Part shown: positions 34,011 through 47,056 of the stretch, piece by piece | How the letters are laid out: each line of letters opens with the position of its first letter | How positions within the stretch are numbered: position 1 is the stretch's first letter | Assembly (NCBI GenBank): GCA_905221605.1 | Contig: CAJNDS010000348.1 | Coordinates: forward strand, 78,501 to 142,500 | DNA: 64,000 nucleotides | Direction: 5' to 3' | From: Symbiodinium natans | Taxonomy: Eukaryota > Sar > Dinophyceae > Suessiales > Symbiodiniaceae | Made by a program: the position numbers and the translations under genes | Notes under the pieces: generated by a model | Databases searched by the model: none | Told to the model about the DNA's origin: nothing | The model's input: only the letters and a program-made list of their open reading frames with translations

Positions 34011-34450
34011 GATCTTTGAATGGAACTTGGGGGTGGGCTTTGAGAGCAAACCAGGCCGGGTCGGGGGGGGCGGGGGCCAAAGCTTTGACACTCGCCTCAT
34101 GGGCACGGAAGAGGCCGGTGCCCTCGGCGTTGGGCAGCTCCAGGCGATTCTGGACCTTTCTCGCACAATCTGAGTATATGCTCTTCTGCAACTTGAATGA
34201 ATCCCCAAAGCCCCTTTCTCTTCCCTTTCCGCAGAGGCACGGATTTCCAGGAGCCCTTTCGCTCCGGTGTTTCTGAGTCTCGCCGAGCCTGCTGGGCCTT
34301 GCAACTCTTGCAGTTCAAAGAGCTAACATAGCTAACAGCCCAACAGCCACACTGCTAGCAGACACTCAGGTGGGCGCTTTCTGTTCAAAGAGATCCTGGC
34401 AACTCGAGGAAAGCTAGGCCAGCTAGGTCAGCTAGGTCAGCTAGCTTGCT

Positions 34451-34500
34451 CGCATGTGGACGCATGTGGACGCATGTGGACGCATGTGGACGCATGTGGA
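34451..34500 (+). repeat. 10-bp tandem repeat, five perfect copies (CGCATGTGGA)
   Basis: Five exact copies in a row, preceded by imperfect AGCTAGGTC repeats at about 34414-34442. Confidence 0.95.
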
Positions 34501-34769
34501 CGTGCCAACCCTAAGGCCCGTCTCCTTGAGCTCATTCGCAGTGCCCGCCGATTCAGCCGAGGGTGCTGGTGGCCTCAGAGCGCGCTTCTGTGAAGCCCTT
34601 CATATAGCGGCAAACTCGCAGGGCACTGTTGCGCGCAAGTGGAGGCTGCGGCGTGGCTCCGGTGGCTCCGGCGGCTCCGCTCTCGCTCTCCTTTCGCGCT
34701 GGCCTTAAGGGTCGATATGGGATGTCAGTCAAGCGCCTCGAGTTTGAGTTTTTTGCTTCCTACCTGCGC

Positions 34770-34850
34770 ATTGTGTTTCTATATATATATATCTGTATAT
34801 ATATATATATATATATTTTTTTTTTCTTACCTATATATTTAATTATTTTA
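34770..34850. repeat. AT microsatellite and T tract
   Basis: An (AT)n run broken by CTGT, then ten T, within DNA lacking a supported gene. The surrounding 34500-35800 has open plus frames of low complexity only. Confidence 0.85.
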
Positions 34851-35802
34851 TGCAGTGCAACAGCAAGTAATGAGATAACCTTGCAACAGATTCCCCAAAC
34901 GGTGTGCCAACATCAAGGGGTTCCAACATGCGGGGTTGGAGGGGCCGGATTCGGATCGGCTGGCTCGCGTGGTGCGCCCCACCAAGCGCGCCCACGAAAA
35001 ACCGTGGGTTTTTCTCGAAACCTGCTCGAATTTTGGATGAAAGCCGCGCTCTCACCTAGGCGGGGGCGTCGCGCCAGCGTCGAAACAGCACTGGGCTCGC
35101 GAAGTACGAAGCTGTCGTCGCTTGCGGATTTCCGGACCACATGGTCTCCCACTGTTCGGGTCTACGCTTGCATAATGATTATATATAGACATCTGGTCTT
35201 GACAGCGGGCGCACCCCCCTCTGGAGAGGAGCAAACCAGGTCCGAGGTCCCCACGCGGAATGCCGGTGCTGCCGCGCGCCTCTCGAACGGCACGGCTCTC
35301 GCACATCGGAGAGGACTCCAGAAGAGGAGACATGCCGCGCACATTCCGCACATTCCGCACATGCATTGCTACCTGCTTTGCTACCTCCGTATTCTACCAT
35401 TTGCTATTATTCGCAAGTTGCGCTCTCTGAAGCTTGTTTCAGGCCTCGCTCGGAAGAGGACGCCTGAGGAAGCTGCACCGGCATTGCAGCGAACGAGATT
35501 CTACGACTGCGCGTGTGTGGCGCGTGCCTTCTGCTCGAATCGGTCCTGCCAGTCTTCAAGCCAGCAACCGCAACTAACACCCAATCTCACACACAGCCTC
35601 GACTCTACCATGTTTAGTGTTTAGGGTGGGGCTGGGCTCTGTTTGCGGCCTGTTCTTGGGCCTTAAGGTTCTGGTGCCTGCTGCCGTTGGTGCATTCCAG
35701 CCACCCTTGTTGGCATGCTGGAACGCCAGGAGCAATCGCTCTGCGATAACAAATTATGCTGGCGACGTCTGGCGGCGCCTCTCCCCACGCTGGGAGGGAG
35801 GC

Positions 35803-36804
35803 TCACCAAACATCGCTCATTGAGGGCATCGGGGTCAACGTCTGTACATAGCCCTCAGATACTACAATTGTCGGCAGGACAAAGAACATACAAAGAGGAG
35901 TCCCAAAGACAAACATAAGCTCAACGAACTTGTACGTGAGCCTATGTGCCTCAGGGCCGCTCTTGAAAGCCAAGCGGTACAGTATAACGAACACATAGGG
36001 GAGGTTCCAGAGAATGCACAGCCACGCTTTAGAAGCGCCTGAGTGTGGGGCTACCAACTGCCACAGAGCTAAGGGTGAGCCGATGCCAATCAGACAGAAG
36101 AGCATTGCTCGGAAGTGTTTCTCACCCATCATCAAGGGCAATGTGGTTCTGCCTGTCTTGCAGTCACCTTCCATATCCTTCAGGTCTTGCACCATAAACG
36201 GAACGGTCCAAAACAGAGCGTAAACTGCGACCCACTCCAGTACAGCTGGCTGCGAGCCCACCACCAGGCTGGCCGGGAGCATGATGTTGGCCATGACGGC
36301 AACTGGCATAAAGACGAAGGTTTTGAAGAACCAGTTTTTGTCCCACTGCACCACGTAGCCCAGAACATCCAAGAACCAAAGTACACAAGGGAAAGTCTGC
36401 TTGTTGTGCATGCCAGCCAGGAGAAAGGCCACGCTCACAATCCCATAGCGAACTTTACAGCCTTGCACCGTCATGAGACCTTTGGGGATTGGTCTCCAAG
36501 GCTTGTTGATTGTGTCCTCCTCGACCCCAAGGAACTGATTGGCAAGATCAAACATTATCAGGAACAGACCCGACATGATCACGGTCACAACATGGCCAGT
36601 CCAGGTCCACGTGCTCGTAGCAGAGGCGACAGCAAGGTAGGTGACCGTGTGGGTGACCATTCCGGCCAAGAAGTTGTCCCTGAGCAGTGACACCAAAACC
36701 CGCGCCTCGCTTTGGCAGAAATCCATGCGTGAACAGGTTCCGGCGGAACGAAATGCTTGACAATGCCTCACCGCTGAGCCCACATGCCCCGCAACGTCTC
36801 TCAA
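35803..36804 (-). CDS. UbiA-type prenyltransferase family membrane protein
   Basis: A single exon of 333 codons starting at ATG 36804. The first aspartate-rich site appears as DLANQFLGVEEDTINKPWRP (about residues 86-105), and the second as DLKDMEGDCKTGR (about 207-219), which match the two metal-diphosphate binding motifs of UbiA enzymes. Several hydrophobic helices lie between and after them. Such enzymes transfer a prenyl group to an aromatic or other acceptor in a membrane; the acceptor cannot be inferred. The first motif has N-Q and E-E-D in place of the bacterial N-D-x-x-D form, as in some fungal and algal members. The N-terminal 30 residues have no clear targeting pattern. Lack of introns contrasts with its neighbours. 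Confidence 0.88.
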   Translation of the reverse strand: MRDVAGHVGSAVRHCQAFRSAGTCSRMDFCQSEARVLVSLLRDNFLAGMVTHTVTYLAVASATSTWTWTGHVVTVIMSGLFLIMFDLANQFLGVEEDTINKPWRPIPKGLMTVQGCKVRYGIVSVAFLLAGMHNKQTFPCVLWFLDVLGYVVQWDKNWFFKTFVFMPVAVMANIMLPASLVVGSQPAVLEWVAVYALFWTVPFMVQDLKDMEGDCKTGRTTLPLMMGEKHFRAMLFCLIGIGSPLALWQLVAPHSGASKAWLCILWNLPYVFVILYRLAFKSGPEAHRLTYKFVELMFVFGTPLCMFFVLPTIVVSEGYVQTLTPMPSMSDVW

Positions 36805-36819
36805 CAGAGCGAATCATAA

Positions 36820-38420
36820 GCTACTTCCATACTTCTACTATCTTCTACTGTCGAACAAAATCTCAGCATCGCTTGGCTCCTTCAGCTGGGAAGCCGTGCC
36901 GGCTGAGGCCGTCACAAGCTGGTTCTGTGGCCTCGGACTGCTACGACTACGCAGGCCCAAGGCATGTGGGAGAAACCATGCCTGACTTCAGGGCCCGGCG
37001 TGGTCACGGTCTCAAAGAGCACCGAGGACTGTGCCGCACCTGCACGGCCCCACAATTCTGCGGAATGGACTGCAGTGGCCCGTCTAAGCGTCTAAGCCTG
37101 ATGGGTCTCGTTCAATGGAAGGTGTCGCAGCTGCTGTGGTGGGTACCTGGGGCACCTGCCACACAGCATCTCGTCTTGCAAGCTGAGACTTCTGGCCAAA
37201 TCTGAAAGGCCTTGCTGCTCACAGGTTCATCCTCCGCGGCCTGCGGCCAGGGCTGAATCACTGTCTGAGTAGGTCTGAATCGCAAGAAGAAGGCAGGGTT
37301 ACCACAGCACACCTGGAAGAGTGATGGAACACCGGTCGAGGCCTCTAACAGTCGACTCCAAAGAGAACCACATGCTCACAACACTTTCGGTCACGGCCTT
37401 CCGCTCCTTCTCTTTCGGCTCCACTTTGGGCTCCTCCTTTGGCTCTGCCTTTGGCTCAGCACCTTCTTCCCGGTCCGGTCCGCGTGGAGCGTCCCTTGGT
37501 GAGCTTCCATGCAGGCCATGTCGTGATGTCTCTGCACGAGCGTCACATGGGATGCTTTGTGGCTTAGTGTTCATGTCGCGTTGTACCTTTATGTGCCCGT
37601 GCCCTCTTTCTCCAAGGAGAGAACGAGGATTGCAGGAGCTTGGCTTGGAGGTGGTGGACCATTCCTGCAAAGATCAGGGAGATGCCCAGAGAAAAGAACA
37701 TGACACGAACCGGAATGCCAGCGCAGATCACGGACAGGACACGAAGACACGACATGAGGACACGACACAAAGACACGACTCGGAAGCACAACTCAGACAT
37801 GCATAGACATGCATAGACATGCGACAGACAGGAAGACACGACACGAAAAATGCGACGCCAAGACCCGAGACGAACACGATCGACACAGGCAATTGAGATA
37901 CGACGACGATGACGGTCCAACAGCGACGTGTGGTACGAGGATTGCGACTAGCAAGGGCCTCATCCCTGTCACTAGGTGGCAATTGTTGAAGATTCAGGAT
38001 CAGCTCCTGTACGGCGCTCGCGAACTCTCGCTTGCGGACGCTTTGGCAACGATTTCATTTATGTCAGCTCTTCTCCCCACACTTCAACAGAGAACCCTTC
38101 TGCTACGCATTCGGGAAAATCACTCCGGGCGTGGCTGGCCTGAGCCTTTGCGTGGGTACCCAGCCGTCTTAGGAGCTTGCAAGGGCACCTGACAGTGTCA
38201 GGGAGATCCCGAGATCCTGCGAAGATCTGTGTGGCGATTCCGGTCGGATGCCGAGGTCTGCACTTCAGAGTTCGGCCCCATGTCGGGCGCCTGCGCTTTG
38301 ACACAAGCCCAGCCCAAAAACGGGAGGGTTGGGGGAATCTGGAAGTCAGGAACAAACCCTCAACCAAAGCTTTCTCTGCGTGTTCAACACTGACACATAC
38401 ACACGGGCATGAACTCGAAT
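36820..38420. other. Intergenic stretch with low-complexity DNA
   Basis: No gene supported. Minus frames between 37299 and 37670 include a Pro/Glu/Lys repeat (AEPKAEPKEEPKVEPKEKE) that might belong to an exon. Between 37690 and 37880 the DNA is full of GACACGA and GACATGCATA repeats. Confidence 0.45.
37690..37880. repeat. GACACGA / GACATGCATA imperfect repeat tract
   Basis: Repeated ACACGACACGAA, AGACACGAC and a perfect ACATGCATAG pair with 12-base spacing. Open frames across it have repetitive, low-information translations. Confidence 0.8.
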
Positions 38421-38929
38421 GGAGGGGTCTACATCATTGCGACAATTAGTGTCAAAAAGCACATGCCAGGCTGACAGAAATCTTTGAGAGCGTCGAGACT
38501 GTGCAGGCTTAGGCCCAATAGGTCTGTCTTCGACAGCACAGCACATTTGGCAACATCATCTCTGGATGTGTTCCCGCATGCGGTGAATCTCACACCAAGC
38601 TCGTAGTTGCGGAGTTCGAGGCTTGAGTTTTGGAGCAGTGGAAAGCATGCACTGATGCTACGTTTGAAGCCTGGGGTGTAACCGAGCCCGTCGAGCCCGC
38701 TGTTCAAAAAACAACATCAGCACGCAATCCCATGCCGTCTTCGATGAAAGCGGGCTACAGCATGGCATGCGAAGGCGGGCTGCACCCAGATGGACCAGAA
38801 CCACGCACGAGGCAAACGCGCCTGGAACAGCGCTCGTGTCGGCGTGGGCGTTTCAGCGGCTGCCTTGAATGGAGACTGTCAGGAACTTCTGCTTCCGCAT
38901 TCTTCGAATCACCCTGGGGGACACACGAG

Positions 38930-39205
38930 TGCCTGCTCACGCTGCTTCAGCAGCTCTTCGCGCTCCTGCTGTCACAACGTCCAGATTCGAGCCCCCGGAT
39001 ACTCCAGGCGATATCATTCTGTAAGGCTTCTCTGCCGAGACGCTGCCAGGCCGCGCTCACGGCGATCCAGCTCGGCAACCCTCTCTGCAAGTTCCGCCTG
39101 GAGACTCTCCCCCAAAGCCTCCTGGCCTGATGAAACACTTAGCAGACTTTGCATCTCGACCCACCCGCGCCTCGATAAGGGATCTGATCTGGCCTCACGC
39201 ATCAG
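38930..39205 (-). CDS. Coiled-coil exons of an unidentified protein
   Basis: On minus, RRGWVEMQSLLSVSSGQEAL, then GESLQAELAERVAELDRRER, forms a clear heptad pattern. Farther on, QEREELLKQREQAL at about 38970-38935 continues it in another frame, implying at least one intron. No domain beyond the coiled coil is seen. Confidence 0.5.
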
Positions 39206-39859
39206 ATAAAACATTGGCGATTCTGATGCATTGTGTAGGCAGCCCTTGTCCGACCCCCCCAGACAAGATTGATGTGGTGCCTGAATTATGCCTCGTACCA
39301 ACATGCAACAAGATACAAGATGTCCGCCCCAGGCCTGCTAGGCCATCTGCTGCACTGTGAGCAGCCTTCCGCAACAGGCGTTTCTGGGCATTTGAAGAAT
39401 TTGAGAGGCTGCATGTCTCGCACTTCGAGAGAGCGCGGCCTGCATCTGTTCAGCAGCGTCAGGTAAGTCTGAGGGCACTAAATAAACACTTGAGCCTATG
39501 TGACCTCACAACAGCTGCTGTCACGAAAGATCAACTGCCTGTCTTCGAGGGCAGGTCTAGTGAAACAAGGGAAGAACAGCACAACGCCGCTCCGAAAATC
39601 AGCATGCTTTGTCCAACGAACAATGGATGGCTTGCGTGCGCCGACTGTTCAGACTGCCATCGTCACACCCTCCTGGTGATGAACCTCAGAAAACTTCAAT
39701 GAAATCATAGTATGATTGGAGTGGCTGGATGTGTCTCTTCAGAGCCCCCCGCCATCTTGTGCGGCGTCTGGTGCGCTTCTGCTGCTGCGTGTACCGGCGT
39801 CTTTGCATCTCTTAGAGTGCTCTTTGGCACTGGAAGGTGGTTGAGATGAGCAGGATGCA

Positions 39860-40100
39860 GCAAATTCTGGCTTCCATGGCCAGGATGTGAATGCGAGTGG
39901 GCAGGGTGCCCATGTTGTGCCGGGTGCGCCTGGTGCGCTGGGTGCGCTGGATGTGCTGAGTGTGGAGCTGGGTGCGCTGGGTGTGAGTGGTATGCCGAAT
40001 GAGGTGGGTGAGCCGGGTGAGCCGGGTGAGAGGGCTGAGAGGGGTGAGAGGGGTGAGCCGGGTGTGGTGCATGCGCTGCACCTGCTGTAGAGGCTGGGTG
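39860..40100 (-). repeat. 9-bp minisatellite encoding His-Pro-rich repeat
   Basis: Degenerate units of the type CACCCGGCT (GCTGGGTGC and GAGCCGGGT on plus) run across about 200 bp. One minus frame (39705-40178) translates to HPAHPSHPSQPSHPAHPAHP and similar, ending at 39705. A different minus frame upstream (40390-40180) reads LNRLSRSFHVLAMQQSEDFL, which looks more like real protein, so a gene with a repeat exon is possible but not shown. Confidence 0.55.
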
Positions 40101-40805
40101 CGCAGCGTGCTGCTTCGACCGCGAGCCTGTCGCGTCATTTGTCCAGAATGCCAAAGAATTGACAGATTGGATGCACATTGGCCTTCGTGCTGCTTCTTTG
40201 TGAACCCATGTTGTCGGAGGAAGTCCTCGGATTGCTGCATGGCCAAGACATGGAACGACCTGCTCAGTCGATTGAGGCTCGGGCTGCCATTGGAACCAGC
40301 CCAGATTTGGCTCGCACGCAAAGTTGACCCTCCAGCAACGGGCACATGAGCATTCAGCATGACGTTACCCTGTCCTTTCTCCGACAGCAAGATTTGGAAG
40401 GCGTCAGAGGTTCCCCCCCAGCCTTGACTCGATTCGCAACTTCCTCATCCACCCGCCCCCCCCCCCCCATCGTTTCCTCCCCCATTTCCTCAATTCTGCA
40501 GCTTTGCCTGGGGAACCGAGATGGGAATACGGCTCCTCGGCCTACCAGTGTGCGACCGGGTGTTGAAGCAATTTGAAGCAGACCTAAGAGCCAAGAAACC
40601 TGCACCCCGGAGCGGTCTTCAAAGCATCCGGGCAGATTTGCCCCATAGGTAGGCAGTCTGAGCCGAACCAGAAGTCTGACGTAGCTAAGGCAGCCTGAGG
40701 CACCGCCCAGTTCTTGCTGACCAACCCCCGGATTCGGAAGCGAAAACGCAGTGTCGGAAACCAGGACAAAGCACGCTCAGTGCAACTGGGCCATGCTTCC
40801 CATAG

Positions 40806-40823
40806 CAGAAAAAAAAAAAAAAA
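40806..40823. repeat. Poly-A run
   Basis: About 18 A in a row on plus. A 15-base G run also occurs at about 41796-41811. Confidence 0.9.
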
Positions 40824-41017
40824 AACATGTCTCCCCACATCAAAATGGTCACATCCTGTCTTGAGAAACTCCCTGTGCCCTCCCAGAGCCCTCCCTGAGC
40901 CCAAGGCGGCGTCCGTCAACTCCAGGGCCACGGGCTTCTCCGCGACAAGATGGGCAGAGGCACCTCGACGCGGCATCTCGGGGTGCACGTAAAATCCATA
41001 CAAGCGAAAACAACAAT

Positions 41018-42560
41018 ATGTTTAATATATACGTATATATATATGTATGCAGATCGTGGTTTGTATATGCAAAGCTATATATATATATTATACAAATAAC
41101 GTCGAAACCAGTTTCCTACCACTCTGTCGTGGGGAAGGGTGCAGCACTTTCCAGCTGTACAAGAGAACAAGCCTTACAAATGGAAAGCGTTGAGCCATGT
41201 TCAATACCGACAGCGGTTTGCATTTTGAAGATGCTTTCAGTTACTTCATGAATCTCAGCGTTATACTGCTTACTAGTAAGATGGCAAGTGCCCTAAGTTT
41301 AACATGTTTGAGATGGTCTCATGAACAAAGCCGGATGTCAGTCGTACTTCTTGAATATTCGTTACTGACTACTAAATTGGACACTAAATCTAAAACGCCT
41401 GTGCCGCGTATGTTGTGCTATGCACACGTACATATTTCACAACATGTGTGACCTACGAGAAATACACGTAATCATTTGAGCCCACCCAAGTTAAAACTGC
41501 AAGAAAGTGTTTTTTGTCTTTCTGTGTTGCTGGACTTTCCTTGAGTTGTTGTTGGTTTGTTGTTTTCGGGAAAGCTACACGAAACCAACAAGTCAAATTT
41601 GTCAAAGTGTAAACTCAAGAAAACAAAACCCAAAAAAAAACACCGTGTTCTGAGATTCTCCCAGAAAGCAACTCGGTGCACAAGCTCGGACGACCCGGAG
41701 AACTCGGCATCCTTCCAGCAATAATCGGCTTTGGATTTTCGACAAAATTGCATCTTCATCTCTATTTACAGTGGTCTCGAGTGTCTGTCGTGTGCGGGGG
41801 GGGGGGGGGGGCCATATACATATATACACACATATCTGATGTACGTATGTTTCTAAAGAACCTGACAACTACAACTGCGAACTCAGCCCCGGGCTCAAGC
41901 GGATGATTGGGGGGACCAGCTCCTGAACAAGTCACGGGAGTTGATTGGCGCTTCAGATAACTCGGGGCCATGAGGGGCCCACCCCTTGCTGCCGCATCTT
42001 CTGGGTGAAGCTGTCGACTGCGTCGTCCACAGCGGTCTTGGAAACGTGAGGACCGCGTTCTTGCATGGCATGGGCCGCCTGCCTGCAATGCGCATCAATG
42101 CACTGCAAGATGCAGACTGGCAAGCAGAGGGGCAAAACGTGAGAAGAGGCACAGTGAAGGGCTTTTTCAGATCGAACGGCTGGGAAGCAGACATGTTGCA
42201 GAACATCGCATTCAAGCTTCGATCCGGTCCGGCCCAATCACTCTGCGCAGTCACAGCTTGACGTACTGCAAGGGCTTCTGAGCTCAGCGCATCTATGGCT
42301 CAGCGTTCGACAAGTGTTTGGTGGTCATGGCCACCCAACTCCGCATACCATCGCCCCGAAGATCCTGTACGTGCAGATGTCCCAGACGGAGGCTCCATCG
42401 CCCGAATTGAGTGCCACAGCAGCACCACCGAGTCTGCGCCACTGCCGGCTGATCAGATCGGCACAAAGGATTGCAGCAGGAAGGCCCGTGGAGGAAACGC
42501 ACTCCAGAATCCAGTCCTCGTCCACTGCCCAATAACTGCAAGACTGCTGCACACTGAGAT
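41018..42560. other. Stretch with no confirmed gene
   Basis: A minus frame at about 42140-41960 reads ILQCIDAHCRQAAHAMQERG, then PHVSKTAVDDAVDSFTQKMR, which looks helical and protein-like, but no partner exons or family are evident. The rest includes AT runs near 41025-41090. Confidence 0.35.
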
Positions 42561-42589
42561 GAAGCTACTCAGCTACTCATGCACGCGCG

Positions 42590-43390
<801 letters not shown>

Positions 43391-43614
43391 CCGTCCAAGC
43401 TAACCTGAGAGCTCTGCCGCGAAAAGAGCAACATGCAAGAATGCAAGACCTCAAACCTAGCTCCGGCGTTGTTGACATGAGTCGACCTGCCAGCTGCGTA
43501 GACAACCTGGTGCAATCCAAGTAGGTACAAGTCCACCCCTCTCACCCAGTCTTCGTCGGCCAGGACAGCTGATCACAGGATCATGGGCCCCTCATGACAC
43601 AGAGTCATACACAC

Positions 43615-43721
43615 GCGCACACACACACACACAGACACACAGACACACAGACACACAGACACACAGACACACAGACACACAGACACACAGACACACAGAC
43701 ACACAGACACACAGACACACA

Positions 43722-43780
<59 letters not shown>
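43615..43780. repeat. CA and ACAGACAC microsatellite
   Basis: About 12 units of the 8-mer ACAGACAC flanked by pure CA runs. It begins about 20 bp beyond the stop codon of the FkbM-like gene, so it probably falls in its 3' untranslated region. Confidence 0.95.
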
Positions 43781-43798
43781 CTACACATCTCAAGCTTG

Positions 43799-45151
43799 TC
43801 AAGCATAGCTCCTGCCAGGCAGAGGCAGCGCCAGCACGTCGTACCAGCAGGCCAACTCCGGGCGGCTCCAGCAAATTTCAAAGCTTTCGTCCCACCAGGA
43901 GCCCGTCAAAGGAATCAAAGACCGACTGCCAAGCAGAAAGCTTTCCTGTTGTCGAGAAGGGTTTAAGTTCGGAGATGGGGTGGCAGAAGGCACATTAGAC
44001 CCAGGGGAAGCAAAACTTCTGACTGGCAGCCGCGTCACGTAGCCGAGGGTCCGGAGCCATTGGACCATGCTCCGCAGCGTTGGTTCGGTGAGGTCCTGCA
44101 CTTTCTTCGCACCCACTGCGCTCACGTGAGACTCCTTGTGCACTCGAAAGAAGTCCCGATTCATCTGTCCGGCCACTTCGAACACAATCGCGGCCACCTC
44201 GCCTCTTTCTAGCAAGCCTTGGGCGCCCGGCAACACTTCCATGTCATGTCCTTCGGTGTCGACTTTAAGAAGAAGGCTTGGCCCCAGCCCCGCTTCCTGG
44301 GCAAAATCGTCGAGGCGCTGGGTTGCCACAGTTGCCACATCCGACAAACGCTCAAAACTGTAGTCTGGGCTGTTGGTCTTGGCCGGGATGTGTCGAGAGA
44401 GCGATGCTTGGTTGGCGGATCCCCGCAAAGAAGCGGTGCCAGTGACATTTGAAGCTGCTCGCTGTTGCCAGCTCACGCACCTGGGCCGAGGGACCGGAAC
44501 AAGGCATGAAGCTTTGCACAAATATGGCGGAAATGCAATGTGGGCTGGGATTCACCCCACGGATCGACTTAGACTCCAATTAGAGTTCTTGGCCCTTTTT
44601 CGGTCTTTGAAAGGTTGAGGGAGCCTCCGCGCGGCACGACGGCCCAGGGCGAGGTCCCGGCGGAGTTTCTGCTCCGCGCGCCGCTGCGTGCGCCGCAGCT
44701 CCTGCGGGAGGGGCTCGAAGGCGTGGATCTGCACTGCAGGGGAGCAGCCGAGGAGCACCGCCATGTCCGCTGCATGGCAGCGGTCCGGGCCTTCGTAGCT
44801 TGCGGCGCCCACGTCGAGCACTGCCAGCTTGGCTTCGGGCAGTGCACGTAGAGCACTGCGACCAAGGTCAGCAAGTGCTTCCAGGACCTTTCGCATGCCG
44901 GCCTGGGCCTGGCCGGACCCACCCCAGAACTCTTCGGGCAGTGATCTTTGCAGGTAGGCGGCATTGCGTTTTCGCCGCCAGAGTGCCACTCGCTGCAGGG
45001 TCGGCAGAAAAGAGGGCCCCCAGCGGGCCTGGCAAAGAGGAGCCCGGGCGACTTCCAGCAGCATTGGCCAGGCCCTGGATGCCGAAGACTCCAGGCGCAG
45101 GCGCAGGCGGCCACAGTTGAGCTGCTCCAGCTGCTCCAGCTTACCCGCCAT
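43799..45151 (-). CDS. FkbM-type methyltransferase family protein, two exons
   Basis: Exon 1 runs from ATG 45151 to about 44620 and contains AKLAVLDVGAASYEG and HAFEPLPQELRR, the SAM-binding strand and following acidic strand of a class I methyltransferase. Exon 2 (about 44480-43799) contains YSFERLSDVATVATQRLDDF and LLKVDTEGHDMEVLPGAQGL, the second being the hallmark of the FkbM family, ending at a stop at 43799. The intron between them is about 130 bp; its borders were not fixed. FkbM enzymes O-methylate small molecules or sugars; the substrate is unknown here. The N-terminal 80 residues are rich in Leu and Arg, perhaps a targeting or anchor region. Confidence 0.83.
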
Positions 45152-45199
45152 GAAGGGAGCGACGGTTGCGAAGTTGATCGAGGCTGTGCACCCACTATG

Positions 45200-46000
45200 A
45201 TCATTCTTCTCTTGTCTCAGAAGCTAAAGCTGGACCCTTCCAACTGTGCATGAGCCACATACCAGTGGAGGCGAAACGAAGGCATTTTGGGAGAATGTGA
45301 TATTGGGCCATGCACCGAAGAAACCTGCATGGAAAAAGCAAGCGGTCGGAGACCGCCACGGAGACAGGCGTTTTCGCCATGCGAGCAAACAATCTACTAC
45401 GAGCAGGCTCCAACGTCTCCAGTCCCACACATTCCCTGAAAAGATGCAAAGGCAAAGTCTGTAGATATCTGTACCTTCACCACGAAATTAGCCATTGACA
45501 ACCTGGGTTAAGGGTCACAATGGGTCCCACATGTGTCCCAAGTCCCTGTGCCTGACACAAGCGGTCAGGGCAGCCAGCTGCTCTTGGTTCTGTCGCGCAT
45601 CTGCCTCGACGTTTCTCATTTTTGCTAACATCTATGCTGAGACATGTTGGGATGCTGTGAGAATCAAGGCCTGCAAGAAATTAGCTCCCGGAAACGTCTG
45701 GCGTACAGGGCGCGCGCACCTCCACCTCTTCGTAGGTCTTGGCCTGCCTCAGTGTCCAAACTTCAAACCCAGGCACAGCACTCCAGGCAGAATGAAAGAG
45801 AATGAAGGTCTATATGAAGTAAGAAAAACTTAAGTCGCTGAAGTCTATGTTAGGCTTCCGACGCTGCCACAGAAGTCTTGCGGCCCTTCTCTTCGTGGAG
45901 ACGTGCCTGGCGCAATTCACAGCTCCAGGTGCTCAATCGCAAGACTGGGCCTATAGGCAAACGGCCTGAAACATCCTGAAAGGCTACCTTGGCTCTACAC
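45200..46000. other. Spacer without a supported gene
   Basis: Short minus frames near 45201-45455 have no recognisable features. Nothing else is supported. Confidence 0.4.
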
Positions 46001-46050
46001 CTTTCTACATCTTTCTACATCTTTCTACATCTTTCTACATCTTTCTCCAT
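46001..46050 (+). repeat. 10-bp tandem repeat (CTTTCTACAT), five copies
   Basis: Four perfect copies and one copy with a single change (CTTTCTCCAT), all in exact 10-bp register. On minus it precedes frames coding for coiled coil (ADELKRGQMEEQRILEDR) at about 46160-46060. Confidence 0.92.
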
Positions 46051-46059
46051 CCTCCAGCT

Positions 46060-47056
46060 TTGCCCATCTTTGCGGTCCTCGAGGATGCGTTGCTCCTCCA
46101 TCTGGCCACGCTTCAGCTCGTCCGCCGTCTTGGTTGGCAAGCTCAGGATGAGAGTGGGAAACACGTGTTGCTGATATGGTCCCTGACAAGTGATAGGCAG
46201 AGAAACACAGAGAATCAACTAAATGCTGTGAAACGTGCCGCTGTTGAACGACAGTCATGGGCATGCTACGTGGTTCAAACATCGCGCTCTTGCGTCGGTC
46301 CCGCACTCTTTTTGGAGGCTTTTCTAAGGGCTCACTTCGTGCGTACGGACTTCTGCGGACGCCTACACGTATCTTGACCCAAGAAGGGATCACAGTCAGA
46401 AGCAGAATGAAGCAGAGAGCTGGCCATGGAAATCCGAAATCCGAAATCACCCCCCGTTTTCTTCCCCCCCCTTTTCTTGTGAAAGCTTTGAAAAGGTTTT
46501 TCGGGGGCCGCTTTGGGGCACCTCGTGGCCCAGGCGGGCCGCCGCCGCGCAGAGTCGCTCCTGGCGAAGCCGCTGCTTTCTTGGGCTCCGAGACGGTCTT
46601 TTAAAAAAAAGCAAGTTGAGGGCCAGTTGAGAGGCTTGAGTCGCTTGAGGCATTGGAGAGCTGCAGCTTTCTTAAAAGTGGTGGTGTTTGGATAACTTGA
46701 TGCACAGAAGAGGGGGGGGGGTCTTGCCATTCCTCAGCTGCCGGGGCTTCGGAAGGCGTTGAGTTGAGAAGCGAAGCGGAGCGAAGCGGAGCGAAGCGGA
46801 GCGAAGCGGAGCGAAGCGGAGCGGCTGAGTGACGAGAGAACGGCGACGGCGCCACAGAGCACCTCCATCACCAATGCCTTCAAGAGTTCCTTCCGCCGCT
46901 GGATCTCCTCTGCCTGGACTACGCTCAAGGATTTGAGAGCCAGGAAGCACAGTCACACAGCCAAATCGTCAGTGAAATCGTCAATCATGTCCGGCTGGCA
47001 TGGTATCTGCTCTTCTCCTCCATGCGCGTGAGGTAGCTCTGGAGCGCCAGGATCTC
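46060..47056 (-). CDS. Coiled-coil mini-exons (group 1)
   Basis: Three minus-strand blocks look like exons of one coiled-coil protein: KEILALQSYLTRMEEKSRYH starting at 47056 after CAAAAG, SLSVVQAEEIQRRKELLKAL at about 46925-46840, and TADELKRGQMEEQRILEDRK at about 46130-46060. Each is bounded by AG/G acceptors and candidate GC or GT donors, but full joins were not worked out. No other domain is visible, so the role is unknown. A further coding-like block, VVQEEFASERSDQRRRKQRR, lies at about 47260-47170. Confidence 0.45.
46771..46820 (+). repeat. 10-bp tandem repeat, five perfect copies (GCGAAGCGGA)
   Basis: Five exact 10-bp copies, immediately next to a coiled-coil exon on minus; on minus they translate to RFAPLRSASL repeats, probably intronic. 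Confidence 0.95.

Noticed and set aside
34451-34500. CRISPR-like array
   Set aside because: The repeats are directly adjacent 10-bp units with no spacers, and the DNA is eukaryotic.
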